DNA of 64,000 nucleotides from Whitmania pigra (Eukaryota > Annelida > Clitellata > Hirudinida > Haemopidae): NCBI GenBank assembly GCA_021613335.1, contig JAJTWR010000299.1:386001-450000 (forward strand). Reading direction: 5' to 3'. Both the position numbers and the translations under genes were made by a program. This document shows, in pieces, positions 1 through 13,926 of this stretch. The notes beneath the pieces were generated by a model. The model worked only from the letters and a program-made list of their open reading frames with translations. It ran no database searches and was not told the origin of the DNA. Every line of letters begins with the position of its first letter. Positions within the stretch are counted from its first letter, which is position 1.

Positions 1-3000
1 CCTCGGAACTCCGATCCTCAGGAGGAATTCGAAGCTGTCCTTGTTCTGCTTGCCTTTTGCTAAACCCTCGACATTTACGTAACAGGCACATGACGGGAAC
101 ATCCTCTCGAACTGCTTGTTGTCGGCTATGATCGGTCTCTCATCAAGAGAAATCCACTTTCCTGCCTTGTTTGGAATAAACTGCTTGCCTTTCAATATTT
201 CGGCAATCTTTCCCAACACGATGTCTTGTTCTTCTTTTGTTTCTTTGGACAAAAGTTGTTCCAGCGTGGTGAACAGATTAAGGACGCTCGCCAAAGTCGA
301 ATCGTCTACCGGATTTGTAGCTGCAATGTGCACCAATACATGAGCATAGGCAAAGGCACTCGGAGAAAGTGCAATGTTGCAAATCCTCGTAAAGAAATCT
401 TTCGTAGAAGTTGGATACGTGCCACTCAATACTCTGGGAATCGTTGGATGCAATTTTTTTGGATCGCAGAAATATTTCTCGATCAGTTCTGTTTCGTCGT
501 GCCAGCAAACCTCGCGACCGAAGAGGAATGAACCGCCCGTGAATTTGTTGGGACAGTAAATGATCGGATGTTCCATCACCAGTTTCGACAGTTCCGTCTT
601 AGAAAGGGAATCTTCCAAGTAGCTGTAAACACGTGCCATTCTTAGTGGCGAGTCTTCCCTGGCAGACTGACTCCAACTGACAACTTGCCGAACAACGTAA
701 GAAGGTTCCAGGACGGTTTGGATGCCCAAGAAATCGGCAAATCTCTTTTGTAAATTTTCCAACTTGACGGTCGCATATTGAACGTGGTGGCCCAAAATGG
801 CAACGGCCTCTCTGGTTTCTGCGATGATGTTTTCACTCGGAGAAGTTACGAGAAGCTGCTTTTTCTCACCAATGTCGAGTTTCCAAACAGGTATCCACTT
901 TGATGACCTCAGGAGGTGACCAAATGAACTTTGAACTGACACAGATTGATCAGAACCATCGACCGTGATCGTGGCCAGTGTAAACTGGGAGATGTTTTTC
1001 ACGCTCGACGCGGAATTTTCGCTCGGTTCCCAAAACCTGTTGATCAACTCGAATAGTTTCTTCAACTGCTGCTGCACCGAAGAGTCGATGGTGTCCATGG
1101 AGGTGAGTTGATTGAATTCTTCGCAGTTCCAATCCTCGAGCTTGCAAGTCAACCCTTCGCTCAACATGTGAGCATAATCTTGCCAAATTGATGATTCCTG
1201 AGCCAAAGTAATTGAATAATAACATAATTACTTTTTAAAATGTGGCATTAGCAACTACACTTCATTTGTTATTATATCATTTAAATCATATATTGTAAAT
1301 AATATCTTGGCATCTGTGAGAAATAATTAGTTTAAGAACAGAAAAAAATCAAAAGTAAACAAAGACAGCCGGTCATCTTACGAGAGTTTGTTTATTGAAC
1401 GTTGACTTCCTTTTCTTGAACGACAAGAAATCTTCGACTCCCAGGTGCACGAAGAACTCCCTCCACGAGGAAACGTTCGACAAACTTTTGTTTCCATTGA
1501 GGTAGCTGCTGTCCAGAGTCGTCCATTTCAAGCCTTAGAAAAATAAACGGGTTAAATTTTGGATTAAAAAAAACAGCAACAAATCAATTAAAATCTAAAA
1601 TAATATATTTTATAATGCAATATAATATAATAATACATTCTTCATTATTCATCATCATTTATTACAAAAAAAAAATTCCTAATCAATAAAAATTCAAAAT
1701 AATTATAATAAAAATAGTAATACACTCCACATCATTATTATTCCTCCAAATCTTTCAATTTAGAAAATAAATTGCAAACCAGGAAATTGCTGCTCGAGAT
1801 TCAAGAAGTTGTTGTAGTCTGTTGAGAAGTAAACGGAACATCTCTTCAGTTTCACCATGCCCTTGGAGGTGGAAATGGGGAGGTTTTGGATGACCTCGGA
1901 CATTGGAAAGGAGGAAGGGTGGAGTTGGAAATAGTTTTTGAGGCAAACCGTATACGCAATCAGCAGGTCTTTCGACAGAGTCTGATTAAGTCAAATCACA
2001 AAACTGATCAAAGATTGGATAAGAAATGGTTTGAAAATAAATTCAGAAATCCATTTAAGAATGCTTGCCTTGAACTTGTCTTTGTCCTTGAGGGAATGCA
2101 AAATGTGGTGCTTCACGAGATCCTTGTCGCTGAGTTTCTTGACTCCGACTCTTTCGAGAATGTTCGTCACTTGCAACTTCGACGCCTGATCCTCGGTCCT
2201 TGAAAACATTCTGCTGTCCACCGAATTCAGGTCTTCTTCGAGCAATCTCACCATTTCTGAGAACAAATCAAAAGTTGCATCAGAATTTCCATATAAATGT
2301 TTACAATAACAAAAAGCAATAACTCGATGAATATCTAAAAATAATTACTTTTTGACATGTTGTTGCTGCTGTTTCCAAGCCCGCCTCCGACGGAATTGTT
2401 GCCCGAAGAGAAAGGAAAGAATATGGAAATGGAACGATCCATACTGACGAGCTGTCCACTGGAAAGTGGAATGAAAGGGATGGCTTTCAGTGATTCTATG
2501 ATGTCACAATTGTCTCTGAAGAGGTCATCCAAAGTGTTATGGATGCAGCACAGCCAAGTGTACAGCTGTTGGATGTGGCCATCTGAAATATTTAAATTAC
2601 ATTTTAAAATATTATATCGATTTGCAATGTTAATCAACTTTAATACGTCTAAGCGTACTTTAATGTATTAACCAAAAATAAAAGACCAACCTGAGATTTG
2701 ACAGGTGTCTTCGATCTCATCGTGGATATTTTTGATAATCCCTTTACCGACCTGGAGCAAATGCTTGGCACTCAAGAGTTGCACGCCCACCTCCACCAGA
2801 ATGGAATGATCCACCAACTTGGCGGCCATCGGATGGAGGTAATCGAGACCGGTTTGGGCGAAAAGATGTTCGGACGTCACGAAGTTTCTGATTGTGGCAT
2901 CGTTGCACATCACCAACTGAGATGGGTAGCACCAAGATTCACCTAACAAATCAATTGTAATAGGCATAATTCAGCATTAGTCAAAGCATTCAGAAAAAAA

Positions 3001-6000
3001 CAGGACATGCCTCATTTAGTCACTAATTTCAATGAGCGAGCATTTACCATAGGATAAAACAGATGTAAACCAAGATTGCATTTATTTGGAAATAACTTAT
3101 TATTAACATATAACAATTAATAGTATGTAATATATAAAAAAGTAATTTAATAATAATAATAATAATTAAAAAGAAATCATCCCAACCTGCTGATGGCAGA
3201 CATTTTGAAATCTTGAGGCTGTTGATGATGTTGAGGGCAACTTGTCTGAAGAAGTCAAGGATTTCATCCTCTCGAGGCACAAATTTGAAGAACATGCAAA
3301 CCTCTCTTATGGTGTCGCAGTCGTCCTTGGACTTGAGCAATTAAAAACAACAACAACAACAACATAAACATTTTGTGCGTGTTAAAAATATAATAGACTA
3401 TAAATAGTTATTTTATAAATACATAATGTTCGTTAAACTTAATTTGTAATCTATTAATTTATGGAAATGGAAATCATTTAATTGATATTTAATTATAAAA
3501 ACCTTGAAAAATTCAAGAGCTTCCAGGAAAAGGACGTGAATCTTGCTCCTGAGCCACTGATTCCAAAGATTGTCGATGACGTCCTCCCTAGAGGATGGTA
3601 CATCAAAGTCGCCTGAATTTAACGATTCGAGGAGGTAATCATTCACAGAATAATTAATTAAACCAAGAAATGCATTCATTAACTTATAAGACAAACGTTT
3701 AACTCATTTAAGCAATTAACCTACTAAACTTTTAGCATGTTTAAACAAATCATTTATATAAGCATTTAACACATTTAAACAATTAACTTAGTTAAGCATC
3801 TAAACATATTAAAAAAAGCTTTAAAGTCCAACCAACCATGAATGATGAACCTAAACCCATAACTTCTTAGTGGAAGAAATGCAAACAGCGGTTGTTTTGG
3901 AGGTAGAGAAAAGCTAGACTGGAAGACAAATTATACTCAATAAGTTTAAATAATAATAATATCCTCAATTATATCCAGTATGCATTGTGGAAATTCTAGA
4001 ACCCTCGAAATGTTACCAATAATTATTAATCTTAATATTAGTCATTATCATTATTTTAATAATTAATTATATTTGTTCTATTTTGAAGTGAAATAACAAA
4101 ATTCTAAGCAATGATTTACTTTCTGGTGATCTTCTTCATCAACAGCATCAATAGGGAAGGCCATTGCCAGTTCTGTGGACTGCAATTCAACTCCTGATTT
4201 TGCCTGTTTAACAAATAATAATTTATAACAATGACAACCATTAAATTATTAACGAAGTAAATTAATTATAGTCAGAATATATATAAAAAAAACAAATTAA
4301 TATTATCTTATAACATTACGATCATTACATTACATGCTCAGTCACCCAAAGATATCAAGTCATCAATAGCAATAAATACAAATCCAGAAAAGAGAATGGA
4401 AATTATTTCAGTTTAAAGGGAAATTATTGTGACGTAATATTTACCTCTTTGGAGACCTCGGAAGCATCGACCACCTTCTTGACAAACGCCCACCTCTCCA
4501 CACCACCGTTGTGAGTTATTTCCGTCATGTTACCATCGAGGTCCTTTCTTGTCATAGATCTCACTTCGCCTTTTATCTGGTTGTCATCAACAACATCATC
4601 ATCATCATCATTGGTAATAAAACTTTTTATTAATATTATTTGTATATCTTGTTATAATAGGTTAGTTGATGATTAAGGCAAGCAATACCTCGTCCTTGAT
4701 TGTAATTTGTCGCAATCTGTGCAGGAAGAGGAGTAGTGTGGGATGGAGGTCTTGAAACTTTGACTGAATTCCAATCGTCTGCTCTGCCATCTTCAGGGGA
4801 AGCACAAACTTCGTGGTGTAACTGAAAAACGTGTGCAATCGATGGCAGATGAATTTTAATCCTCTTATTAGTCATCATAATTACTATAATTAATTATGAA
4901 TTAATAGCAATTAATTAAATAAGTTTTAAAATAACATGTTATGTTTTAGGATGACAAACCTGTCATCTTTCAAGGCCTCGTTGTCGGCACAAATGCTTCC
5001 GTTTGAATCGATCCAGTGCGGAAGAATGTACCCCAACGAACCCGAACTCAGGTCGAACTTTATGTGGAGACCCCTCGAGTGAATCTCAGGGCGATCGCTG
5101 ACCCTGAACACGGACTTGAAGCCTATGCCCTTCTGTCCGATGTAGCCGAGCTTGTGCTTGCCTTTCGTGGTCCTGCCCACGTCGCAAATGGCTCTGAGGT
5201 CGATGTCCCGGAAGCCCAGCTCGTTGTTAGAGACGATGATGACGTCCTTGTTCAGGCTGAACTGGAGGGACGGCATCGACGATCTTTCAGAAAACGAATG
5301 ATTAATTTAAAAGGTGACCAAAAAATTTAAAAGATTAAATTTAAAAAAAATAGGAAATAATTTATTGTGACTATTTACTCGCTCGCCTACCCCGCACAGA
5401 TGTACTGATTGTCGTCTGCATTCTGCACCAACTCGAGAAGAAAGTGAGCATCCCGACTGTACAGGTCCACGGAGAGTCTTTCCAGACTCCTACCGAGCCT
5501 GTCCTGCTGCTTTTCCAGGAGTTTCATTCCGTCCTCTTCGAGGCCGATTCCCAAGCCGAACTCGTTCTTGCGGATGTCGTCCACCAACCACTGCCAGTGA
5601 GATTTCACGGCAGGGTTGAAGGAGGCTGGATCGAGTTGATGAGGAATGGTTGTATCTGCTGCTGTTTCCAAGTCTTCGTTTTCGGTGATTTGCGAATCGA
5701 GCTCTCGAGCGTTCGATGAGGTCGCGATTCTCACGTGCGTCTCGTCGACCAGACTTCGGTCGTTTGTATGCAGTTCTCCCAATGTTTCCTTTAGTGTTAA
5801 TGTATTAACGTTAATAACTAATAAAATAGTTTCAAAATCAGCAATCTCTCATTATGTATGTAATGTGAGGTTACAATTTAAAAGAATTAAATGCTGTTCG
5901 TATTTTTACTTTTCCAACTTCATTATCATTGGACAAAATGATGACTTTGTTTTTGGCTTTCTTTTCTTCCACCTCCAGAGAAGCATCTCTCTTCCTCTTC

Positions 6001-9000
6001 CGCTTCTTGTTCTTCTTCCGAACCTCCCTCGGAGTGAGTTTTTCTTCGAACGATTTCTCGAACCAAGCGGAAATTCCCCTGTGAAAACCGAGCAGTTCCA
6101 GTCTGTTCATCTTTCTGATGTCGCCTCTGGCAGCCTCGAGGATCAGTTCCTTGGATCGCACGTTTCCCAGAAGTTCGCTGATTGGCTCGAGGAATACCTG
6201 AGGACGTGAGTTTTGATGTTGTAACAAAACAATAACACTGCTAAACATGATGCAAACTAGTTATACCTTAATAAATTAAATATAATTACTTAACATACCT
6301 TTTGAATGACCGAGGTTGCAATCAGAGTGGGGATTGTGCACAAGCAGTCGAGTATGAAGCAAGCAATATTCTTGTCTCTCGCTTCATCAGCCCCTTGAGA
6401 TGGTAAAAATGTCAAAATATTTTATTTAATTTTATGCTTCTATTTATTTATTAATCTCGTTTTTTAAGTGCTCAAATTACACCAAAGGGATGTGCAGTTG
6501 AGTGAATATGAGTGAGTGACATAGCCAACAATTCACTTCTATTGCATCAGCAGCAATTACTAGCAGTGATTCCAAATACCTGATTCCATCAGTGAGACCT
6601 TCAAAGTGTTGGCAAACAATTCGTCGGAGAAATATGCGCTTCCTCCCTGGTTCACGAGGCATGACACAAAGTGCCCGCAAGTTGCACCGACGTCTCCGGT
6701 TTCTGCGCCTTTCCTGAACTCTTCGACGCTCGAAGTGGCACACAATTTCAGCAACTTTCCAGGTCGAACCTCCAGTGCACGGACATCTACCTGCATCGTT
6801 TTTCCATCAGTTTCCAGGACAACCTGTTGGACACCACCGTTTTTTTTCAGGAAGGACGTAATGTCCCCGTGTTCGGGCCTAAAGATGGCATCCCAGTTGG
6901 ACCACTTGGAAAGGTCGTACAGTAAGGGGCAGTTGTGGAGACACACGAGAGCCTGATCTCGGCTCATCGGTCCATTCAGTCCAACCGTACGCTTCGGCAT
7001 TATAATTTTTTTCCTGAAATTATGTCCATATTGTTATGATAACCTTTAAATGGTCATGATACAATCACCTGTGGCTGGCCAAGCAGTGAGATTTACAAAT
7101 TTTGTAAAATAAATCATTAAAATTAATAATAATCATTTAGTTAATAATGATCAAACAATTCAAAATACATGGTTTTAAAGTGATTAATACTGATTAGATT
7201 ACTAACTAAAAAATAAAATAATTAAAAACGAATTAATTAACAGTACACTGTTTTAAGTGCTTAATACTGATTAAATTACTAACAGGCTTTTCCCGATCAA
7301 TGCCGATTCGTAGATGACGTTGTTTTGTGCGACGTCCTTCTTTGACTTTGTCAGCTGATCAAAACTGCCGAGGTAACCGGTCTCCCGAACGTCCAAGACT
7401 TTGTAGTGGTTGCAGATGGCCGTTTTAACAATCTGTTTGTTTCATTAATAAATTTAAATGCATTATTTTAATGTTCAGCAAAAAATGTTTCACTTAAAAC
7501 TAATTCTTGAAAACCTTGGATCTCTCCGATCCACCAAACCGAAAACACTGCCTCGCAATATCCTTCAATTCTTCCACTGAAACCCTGTACGAAGTGCCAC
7601 CGTTCATTGAGGATGATGATGATGATGATCCCAGACTGGTGGCACCATTGTCTTCCAATAGCTTAAGAATGTGAAGAAAATGGTTAGAATTAGGGATTTA
7701 AGCCATGACAGGGTGTGATTAACATTTTAAAATTTGCTGCTTTCTTAAGACAAACCTTTTTCGTTTCTTCATTTTCAGCAAGGAAAGCCAGAAAACCCTG
7801 AGTGCAAAAGTCCCCAAAGTGATTGACTTGCATGTCGTCGACGATCTTCTTCTCGACTTTTGACAGTGCGGTAAGAGAAGGAGGACCACTTTCGAAGCAC
7901 ATTTCCAGATATTCGAGAAGCTTTTCAACAACTTGTTCTAAAATAATCCAATTTTGAATCAATACAATTAATCTATAGCATTTAGTTCTTGAAAATAGAT
8001 TAGATAGCAAGGTTTTGATGACCTTGAGGTCCATTGATGGACTTAAGCCATCCTAAACATTGTCTTCACTCAAGCATTTGTTGAAAATTCTTAATTATTT
8101 TTAAATGATTTAATTTACCAGTGGAGAGAATGCTTTGCGGTTTGGACTGAGTTTCGGTCATTGCAAATTCTTTATTGAAGAAATCACTAATCTGATCCTG
8201 GGAGTAGCTGACAGCCATCTGCAAATGATGCGCAATTGTTGCAGGACGTTTGAATAAGTTAAATTAGCAAGAAATTTAAAATTTACCTGAAAGATTTGGC
8301 TAATCAACTCCTCTTTTTGGAATGCATCCCTTAAATTTGCTATCCTTCGCAGGGTTGTATTACTGGCTATGAACTTGGAGTCAGCATCTGAAATATAAAA
8401 AAATAAATTATTAAAAAACTCAAATTACAAGCTCAATAAAAAATGAACAAATATGAATTCTAAACTGTATAGTGATGAAAATAGCATGTCTAAACTTGCA
8501 AAAGTTAAGTCATTAAGTCATGTAAGGTAAGAAACAATATCTACAAACAATGTATGTTTATAATTTACATATTTACAGAAACACGACACTAGGGTTCTAG
8601 TTGTAACAATTATTCATATCATCAATAACAAGTTTAACTTATAAACTATAACACGAGGGGCTCTTCAATGTGGAATGTGGTGTGATTCAATATGGAATAA
8701 TGTGAAATATGGTACAATATGAAATGTGGTACAATGTGAAATGTGATCTTGAAAGCTTACATGAAGAGGTCTGTTCCCGAATTTTGATGTAAACGTAATG
8801 CAATTTTGAGAACACTTCTCTAATGTATTGTGTTGGACTCACAATGTTTTCCTGATTGCCAGAACCATCTTCGTTGGGATAAAAATGAAGGCTTTAAATT
8901 GTGGAATATATAAAATAAATACAAAACAAACACGAAAATATTCTAACGAATGTCTTTGCCATCAACTCTGAGGAAAGGTACAGAGGCAACAAAATGATTG

Positions 9001-10618
9001 AAAGCATCTTTAACAATCAGAGCGAGATCACTCTCACACTTGAGAATGCAATTGTTGATAACTTGCTCGTTTGCTTGCGTAAATCTTTTAAGTGTCTGCA
9101 AACATAATTAACGTTAATTATCATAACAAATTTTATAGTATAATAAACATTTATACATAATTATATGGCATACTTATATATTATTAATAATCATAAAAAA
9201 AATTTATAGTATACTTATCAGCATATTGCCATATCATAAATACATAAAAAATTATAAAGAAATTAACAAAATAAAATCTTTAAGAAGCAAAAGAATTAAA
9301 TTATTTCAAACCAAATCACAACCATCCTACCTGAATAACCAGAGGAAAGTTGTTGATTTTGACACCCAAATCCGTGGCGTTCTCGACCTGGTGGAAAGCC
9401 CGGACAAACTCCATGAAGTCGGCCACGTCGATTCTTTCGTGTTTCTTTCGGTTCATGAAATCGATGAGGTGCGTCAACAATTTAATCGTCGTCAATTTAA
9501 ATATCGGCTTGTTCGCTGAAACCTGCAAGTGCAATAACTTGTTTAAGATGCTGGTTAAGAATATTAATATCAAGATATTGTTTAACTGATTAAGAATTAT
9601 TTATTAATAATGCCAGTTAAAATGTTATAAATATATTGATTAATAATATCAGTAATATAATAATAACAATAATGTGTTTATTTATAAAGTGCCATTTGAT
9701 CATTTATTATCAGTTAAGATGCATGATATTTATGGTTCGAATGCCTCCCAATAACATTATTGATAACATTACCTGGAACAACACGAGAACAACAGTGAGC
9801 TTGTTGAAAGGTCCAAGCTTTAAGTCTTCAAAAGATGTTAATTCGCTGTCAATTTTTACTGGACACTGTAAGATAAATTTTAAAATGTAATCATATTTTA
9901 TTCTCCCGAAAAATCTTACTACAATAAAAAATCATATTATAACATCATATATGCAATATTATAATAAAAAATCATAATATGCAACTTGTCAAAATTTTAC
10001 TTCATTAAGTAAATAAATACCTTGTCGTTGTTGTTCCTTTTGAGAAGGTCGAGTATGTGGAGGTCGAGGTCGTATAAAGTGCAGATTCCTCTCCTGCAAA
10101 TGTAACCCTCGACAGTGGTGCTGACCAGAGTTTCCAGTCTGTCGAGGTCGTGAATGCACGGCAGTTGGCGGATGTTGACAAGTCCCAGTTGAATCAGTGA
10201 AGAGACTCTGAAGCATTTCATTAATTATTATTATTAGAAAGCAAATTATTTTGTTGAAAATTATTCATTCTTTTAATAAACGAGATTATTTTACCTTTTG
10301 AAATGAATTAGAAAGTATTCATTCAACAATATTGTGGAATATGATAATATTTACAAATTTCATAACTTGCATTTAAACAAGCTCAATGCAGAAATAAATA
10401 AATGTTGAAGGAAATTGAGACACTTACTTGTACTTCTGCAGCATTAGTGCTTCAATTTTATGGCAGGTTACATGTTCATTGCTCTCAGCAATTACATTTA
10501 TAAGTTCCTTAGCCACTTTGTTGAAGTCACTTGTGTGAGGAGGAACACTTTGAAACAGAGGCTGAAACGTTCCATGGAACTGTTGTGGACCAGCCCCAAA
10601 AGCTTGTCTGCTATGCAT
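1..10618 (-). CDS. NO VEIN-like giant protein with GHKL/HSP90-type ATPase domain (3' end beyond window)
   Basis: Exons, 5' to 3' on the minus strand: 10618-10428, 10207-10021, 9865-9773, 9522-9331, 9095-8948, 8868-8761, 8387-8287, 8218-8119, 7937-7756, 7661-7515, 7432-7284, 7013-6580, 6393-6299, 6197-5910, 5788-5391, 5283-4960, 4821-4689, 4576-4445, 4203-4120, 3918-3837, 3612-3503, 3331-3187, 2942-2691, 2582-2349, 2256-2069, 1981-1780, 1533-1382, 1197-1. All 27 junctions keep phase, giving 2016 codons here. Residues near 924-994 carry a GHKL ATP-binding fold: ELVQNADDN (N box) and GYIGQKGIGFKSVF (lid glycines). Flanking segments such as PLFAFLPLRSYGFRF, DFDVPSSREDV and LHPTLLLFLHRL follow the order I know from plant NO VEIN proteins. 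That family normally ends in a DUF3883/nuclease-like domain, expected left of base 1. Function in animals is unclear. The intron after 2069 uses a GC donor. The start at 10618 is the first Met of exon 1; an acceptor-like AG at about 10636 leaves open a further upstream exon. Confidence 0.88.
4960..5788 (-). other. GHKL (HSP90/histidine-kinase/sacsin-like) ATPase domain of the NO VEIN-like protein
   Basis: These two exons, joined across a 107-bp intron (5390-5284), encode the nucleotide-binding core. The N-box motif ELVQNADDN ends the first exon. The second begins strand-forming residues, then VSNNELGF at the usual DxGxG position, then DVGRTTKG and the lid motif GYIGQKGIGFKS. In typical GHKL ATPases an Asp sits where this protein has Asn (NNELGF), as I recall is also common in the NO VEIN and sacsin-like branches. 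ATP binding is inferred from the motifs. Confidence 0.85.
7612..7630 (-). repeat. Exonic (TCA)n run encoding polyserine in the NO VEIN-like gene
   Basis: Exon 7661-7515 contains a short GAT-type microsatellite (plus-strand gatgat...). Read on the minus strand it gives seven serines between LGS and MNGG. The flanking residues look like ordinary coding sequence, so the repeat is translated. Length variation among individuals or relatives would be expected. Confidence 0.7.
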
Positions 10619-11323
10619 GTCTTCTTGGCCAACTTTAAAATAAACGAAACATAGTAATTTTAACATGACATTATACAGCTTCAGGGACTTATTTATGTGA
10701 ATGTAATTTGTTATAAAATTATGAAGTAAGAATTTGTCATTCGGTTTTGAAAGCTGGTGAAGATAAACAGCGCAATGCACATCAACTGCAAATAGTGCAA
10801 CAACAAAGTATCACAAAATATTTCACTCTTTATTAACATACTTTTAATAACTCAAATTCTTACTTTTGAAAACAATATAATGTTTAACGTTAACTTATAA
10901 AAATATTATACTCTCAAACCAATAGCTTAAAAGTATCTCAACCTAAAAAAGCATAAGTTCATTCAAATATGCTTTTGAAATGTGTCAACGGGCGTGTTTA
11001 CATGTACCAATCGTCGCTAATAAAAACAGGGCAAAGACAATTAAATATCTTATAAAATTCTAATTTATTTACTAAGTACTCAAAGTAGTATTACAAATAT
11101 ATTTTTTTTAATTTAAATTAAATTTTTTTAAGTTCAAGCATTGATTGCGTTTTTATGATCAACAAAGTAATTAAGATCGGTTCTGCCGAAATAAAAACAG
11201 TGTATGAAAAAATATTTTACATAAATAAATATTTTAGTCTTATTTATGTAAAATCTTTAATTACAGATAGAGTAAAACTGATGACCACCGGGCTAAGAAA
11301 CGCCCCCGTCTAAATGTGTAAAT
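10619..11323. promoter_or_regulatory. Shared upstream region of a head-to-head gene pair
   Basis: This 705-bp AT-rich gap separates the inferred starts of the minus-strand NO VEIN-like gene and the plus-strand GRTP1 gene, so it should hold both 5' ends. A GC-richer patch at about 11283-11312 (accaccgggctaagaaacgc and following) lies just upstream of the GRTP1 ATG. I see no convincing TATA box. A possible splice acceptor near 10636 means part of the gap could be an intron or leader exon of the minus-strand gene. Confidence 0.4.
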
Positions 11324-13579
11324 ATGGCAGATTCAGGGAGCGGGTTTGTTCAATATTGATTTCTGCACTTTTTCGTGATTTGTGTGCGTTTTTAAGATTA
11401 TATCATTAGCTCATGTGCATATTAGTTATAGTTATTTTGTAGTACCTAGCTCTAGGGCAGTTAATATTCTCTGCTAAATTAATTAAATTTAAAGTCTTGC
11501 CTTTTGTTATTGGAACAGCAACATAGACTCTTATGGATTTACACTTCCAGACGATTATGACTTTAAAACATACGAGGAATTCATGTCAAAGTATCTACAC
11601 ATAATGTCGCATAGATCAGTCAGATGGTCCACTTTCTTAAGTGAAAGTATGCCAATCAAGGCCTCGAGAAAGCGTTAGCCAATGTTTATATTTAAGTTTT
11701 TGTTTGCTAATAATGTCTTGTAACTGATGGCAATTTGAAATAATTAAATGGAAATATATTGCTTCAGTGAAAAGATTTATTAGGAAAGGAATTCCTCCTG
11801 AACACAGACCATTGGTAAAATTATTTCTTATAAAATGTTCCCATTATTATAATCATTTATGGGATGTTAAAGATTTCTGAGCATTGATTGGTTTTTCTTA
11901 GATGTGGATGGTTTTGAGTGGTGCTGAAGAGAGAAGACAGCAAAGTCCTGATCTTTACAAAGAGCTGCTTGCTGATTCCCATGATCCACAACTCGTGGAA
12001 GTTATAAAAAATGGTCGGCATTTCAGCAGACAACATTTGTACTTCTACAATAATAATATTAATTTAAGCTGAGGATTTTCTTTGCAGACATCCATCGGAC
12101 CTTTCCGGATAACATTTATTTTCGAGACGAAAGTGGTGGAGATCCAAACTGCAAGAGAGGTCCGCTATTCAACGTCCTCGTTGCCGTGTCCCACAAGAAC
12201 AAGACGACCGGTTATTGCCAGGTTGTTGTTGTCGTTGTTTAAACATCATCGCAACACTCACTTCTTGCCTTCGACATTAATCGTGCAACTTGCTTACCTC
12301 ATGAATTATATTTTGTTGATGATAAAGGGTAATTTATAAAGGATAACTTATAAACACTTTTAACTTTTAAGTGTGATTGCATTTTCATGGATTGTTTTGA
12401 TTGATTTCTAAGGGCATGAACTTCATAACTGGTCTGCTACTGCTGGTTTTGAAAGATGAAGAGAAAGTCTTTTGGCTGATTGACACCCTCCTCAATGTCA
12501 TCTTACCTGGTACGATGCCCATATTTTTGTTCTGTCTTTTATTTCTGCATTTTGAATTGTTGTTGCCAATGTTGTTTGTAACATAATTTTGTTAGATTTA
12601 ATATTTTAAAGTTAATGCTAATATTTAATTCAACATTCTCAGATTATTATACTCCAGACATGATAGGAATAAAAATGGATTGTGAGGTTCTTGGTGAATT
12701 GATAAAGTTGGTGTTTTTTCTTGTTATTGAAATTTATCATTACAGAATAACCAGTACTAATAATATTTATAATATTATTTGTAATGATTTGTTTTTTTTA
12801 TTGTAAGATTAGATTAATTATATAATTAATACATTTTATTTATTAATGCCTAATGCAGCAAGGGGCTGTACCAAGATTAATAATAAAGATAACATTGGCA
12901 ATAAAGGATACAAATTTAAAATATTGCTAGTGTCATGTTTGATGGTTGTATGTGTATGCTGTAAATAACTGCTAACGATTTTTGGAAGGATCAAGTGTCC
13001 GGACATCCATGCATTGATGGAGAAGTGTGGATGTGCGTGGTCCATTGTGGCCACCAAGTGGCTGATATGCCTCTTTGTTGATGTGCTTCCAGTAGAGGTG
13101 GTTTTTAAAGCTCAATTTGTAATTATTTTTTTTTTTTTGTTCATTGTAATAAATAAAATTTCATTTATTGATATGATGTAATATTATGTTAAGACATTAT
13201 ACTGAATATTATGGTTAACACATCATACTCAATATTATTTATATCAATATCTGCTTTCATCGTTTCGTCTCTCAAATGTTTTGTTTGCAATTCTACTTAG
13301 GATGATATGCTTAAAATTATGTTTGGCTTATTATGTGTGATAAAATGTAAATTATTCGCATCCATCCATTCGCCAGACGGTGCTGAGGTTGTGGGACTGT
13401 TTGTTCTTTGAGGGTGACAAGGTGCTCTTCAGGGTTTGCATCACCCTCATCAAGAGGCATTCCAACCTGCTGCTCAGGAGCAGGAACTTCTCCGAGTTGA
13501 TGGAGGTCTTCAGGAAGATGACCTCTGACACCGTGACCCTTGACTGTCATCAGTTCATTGATGTGAGTTCTGTTCTACA

Positions 13580-13637
<58 letters not shown>

Positions 13638-13668
13638 GTTACTATTATTATTATCATTATCATCATCA

Positions 13669-13722
<54 letters not shown>

Positions 13723-13775
13723 TATTATTATTATTGTTACTATTATTATTATCATTATCATCATCATCATCATCA

Positions 13776-13825
<50 letters not shown>

Positions 13826-13865
13826 GTTACTATTATTATTATCATTATCATCATCATTATTATTA

Positions 13866-13926
<61 letters not shown>

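Noticed and set aside
10428..10780. Longer first exon of the NO VEIN-like gene starting at a Met at 10780
   Set aside because: The extra N-terminal residues (AT-rich, Ile/Asn/Leu-rich) look like translated intron or leader; an acceptor-like AG and a well-placed Met at 10618 fit better, though not proven.
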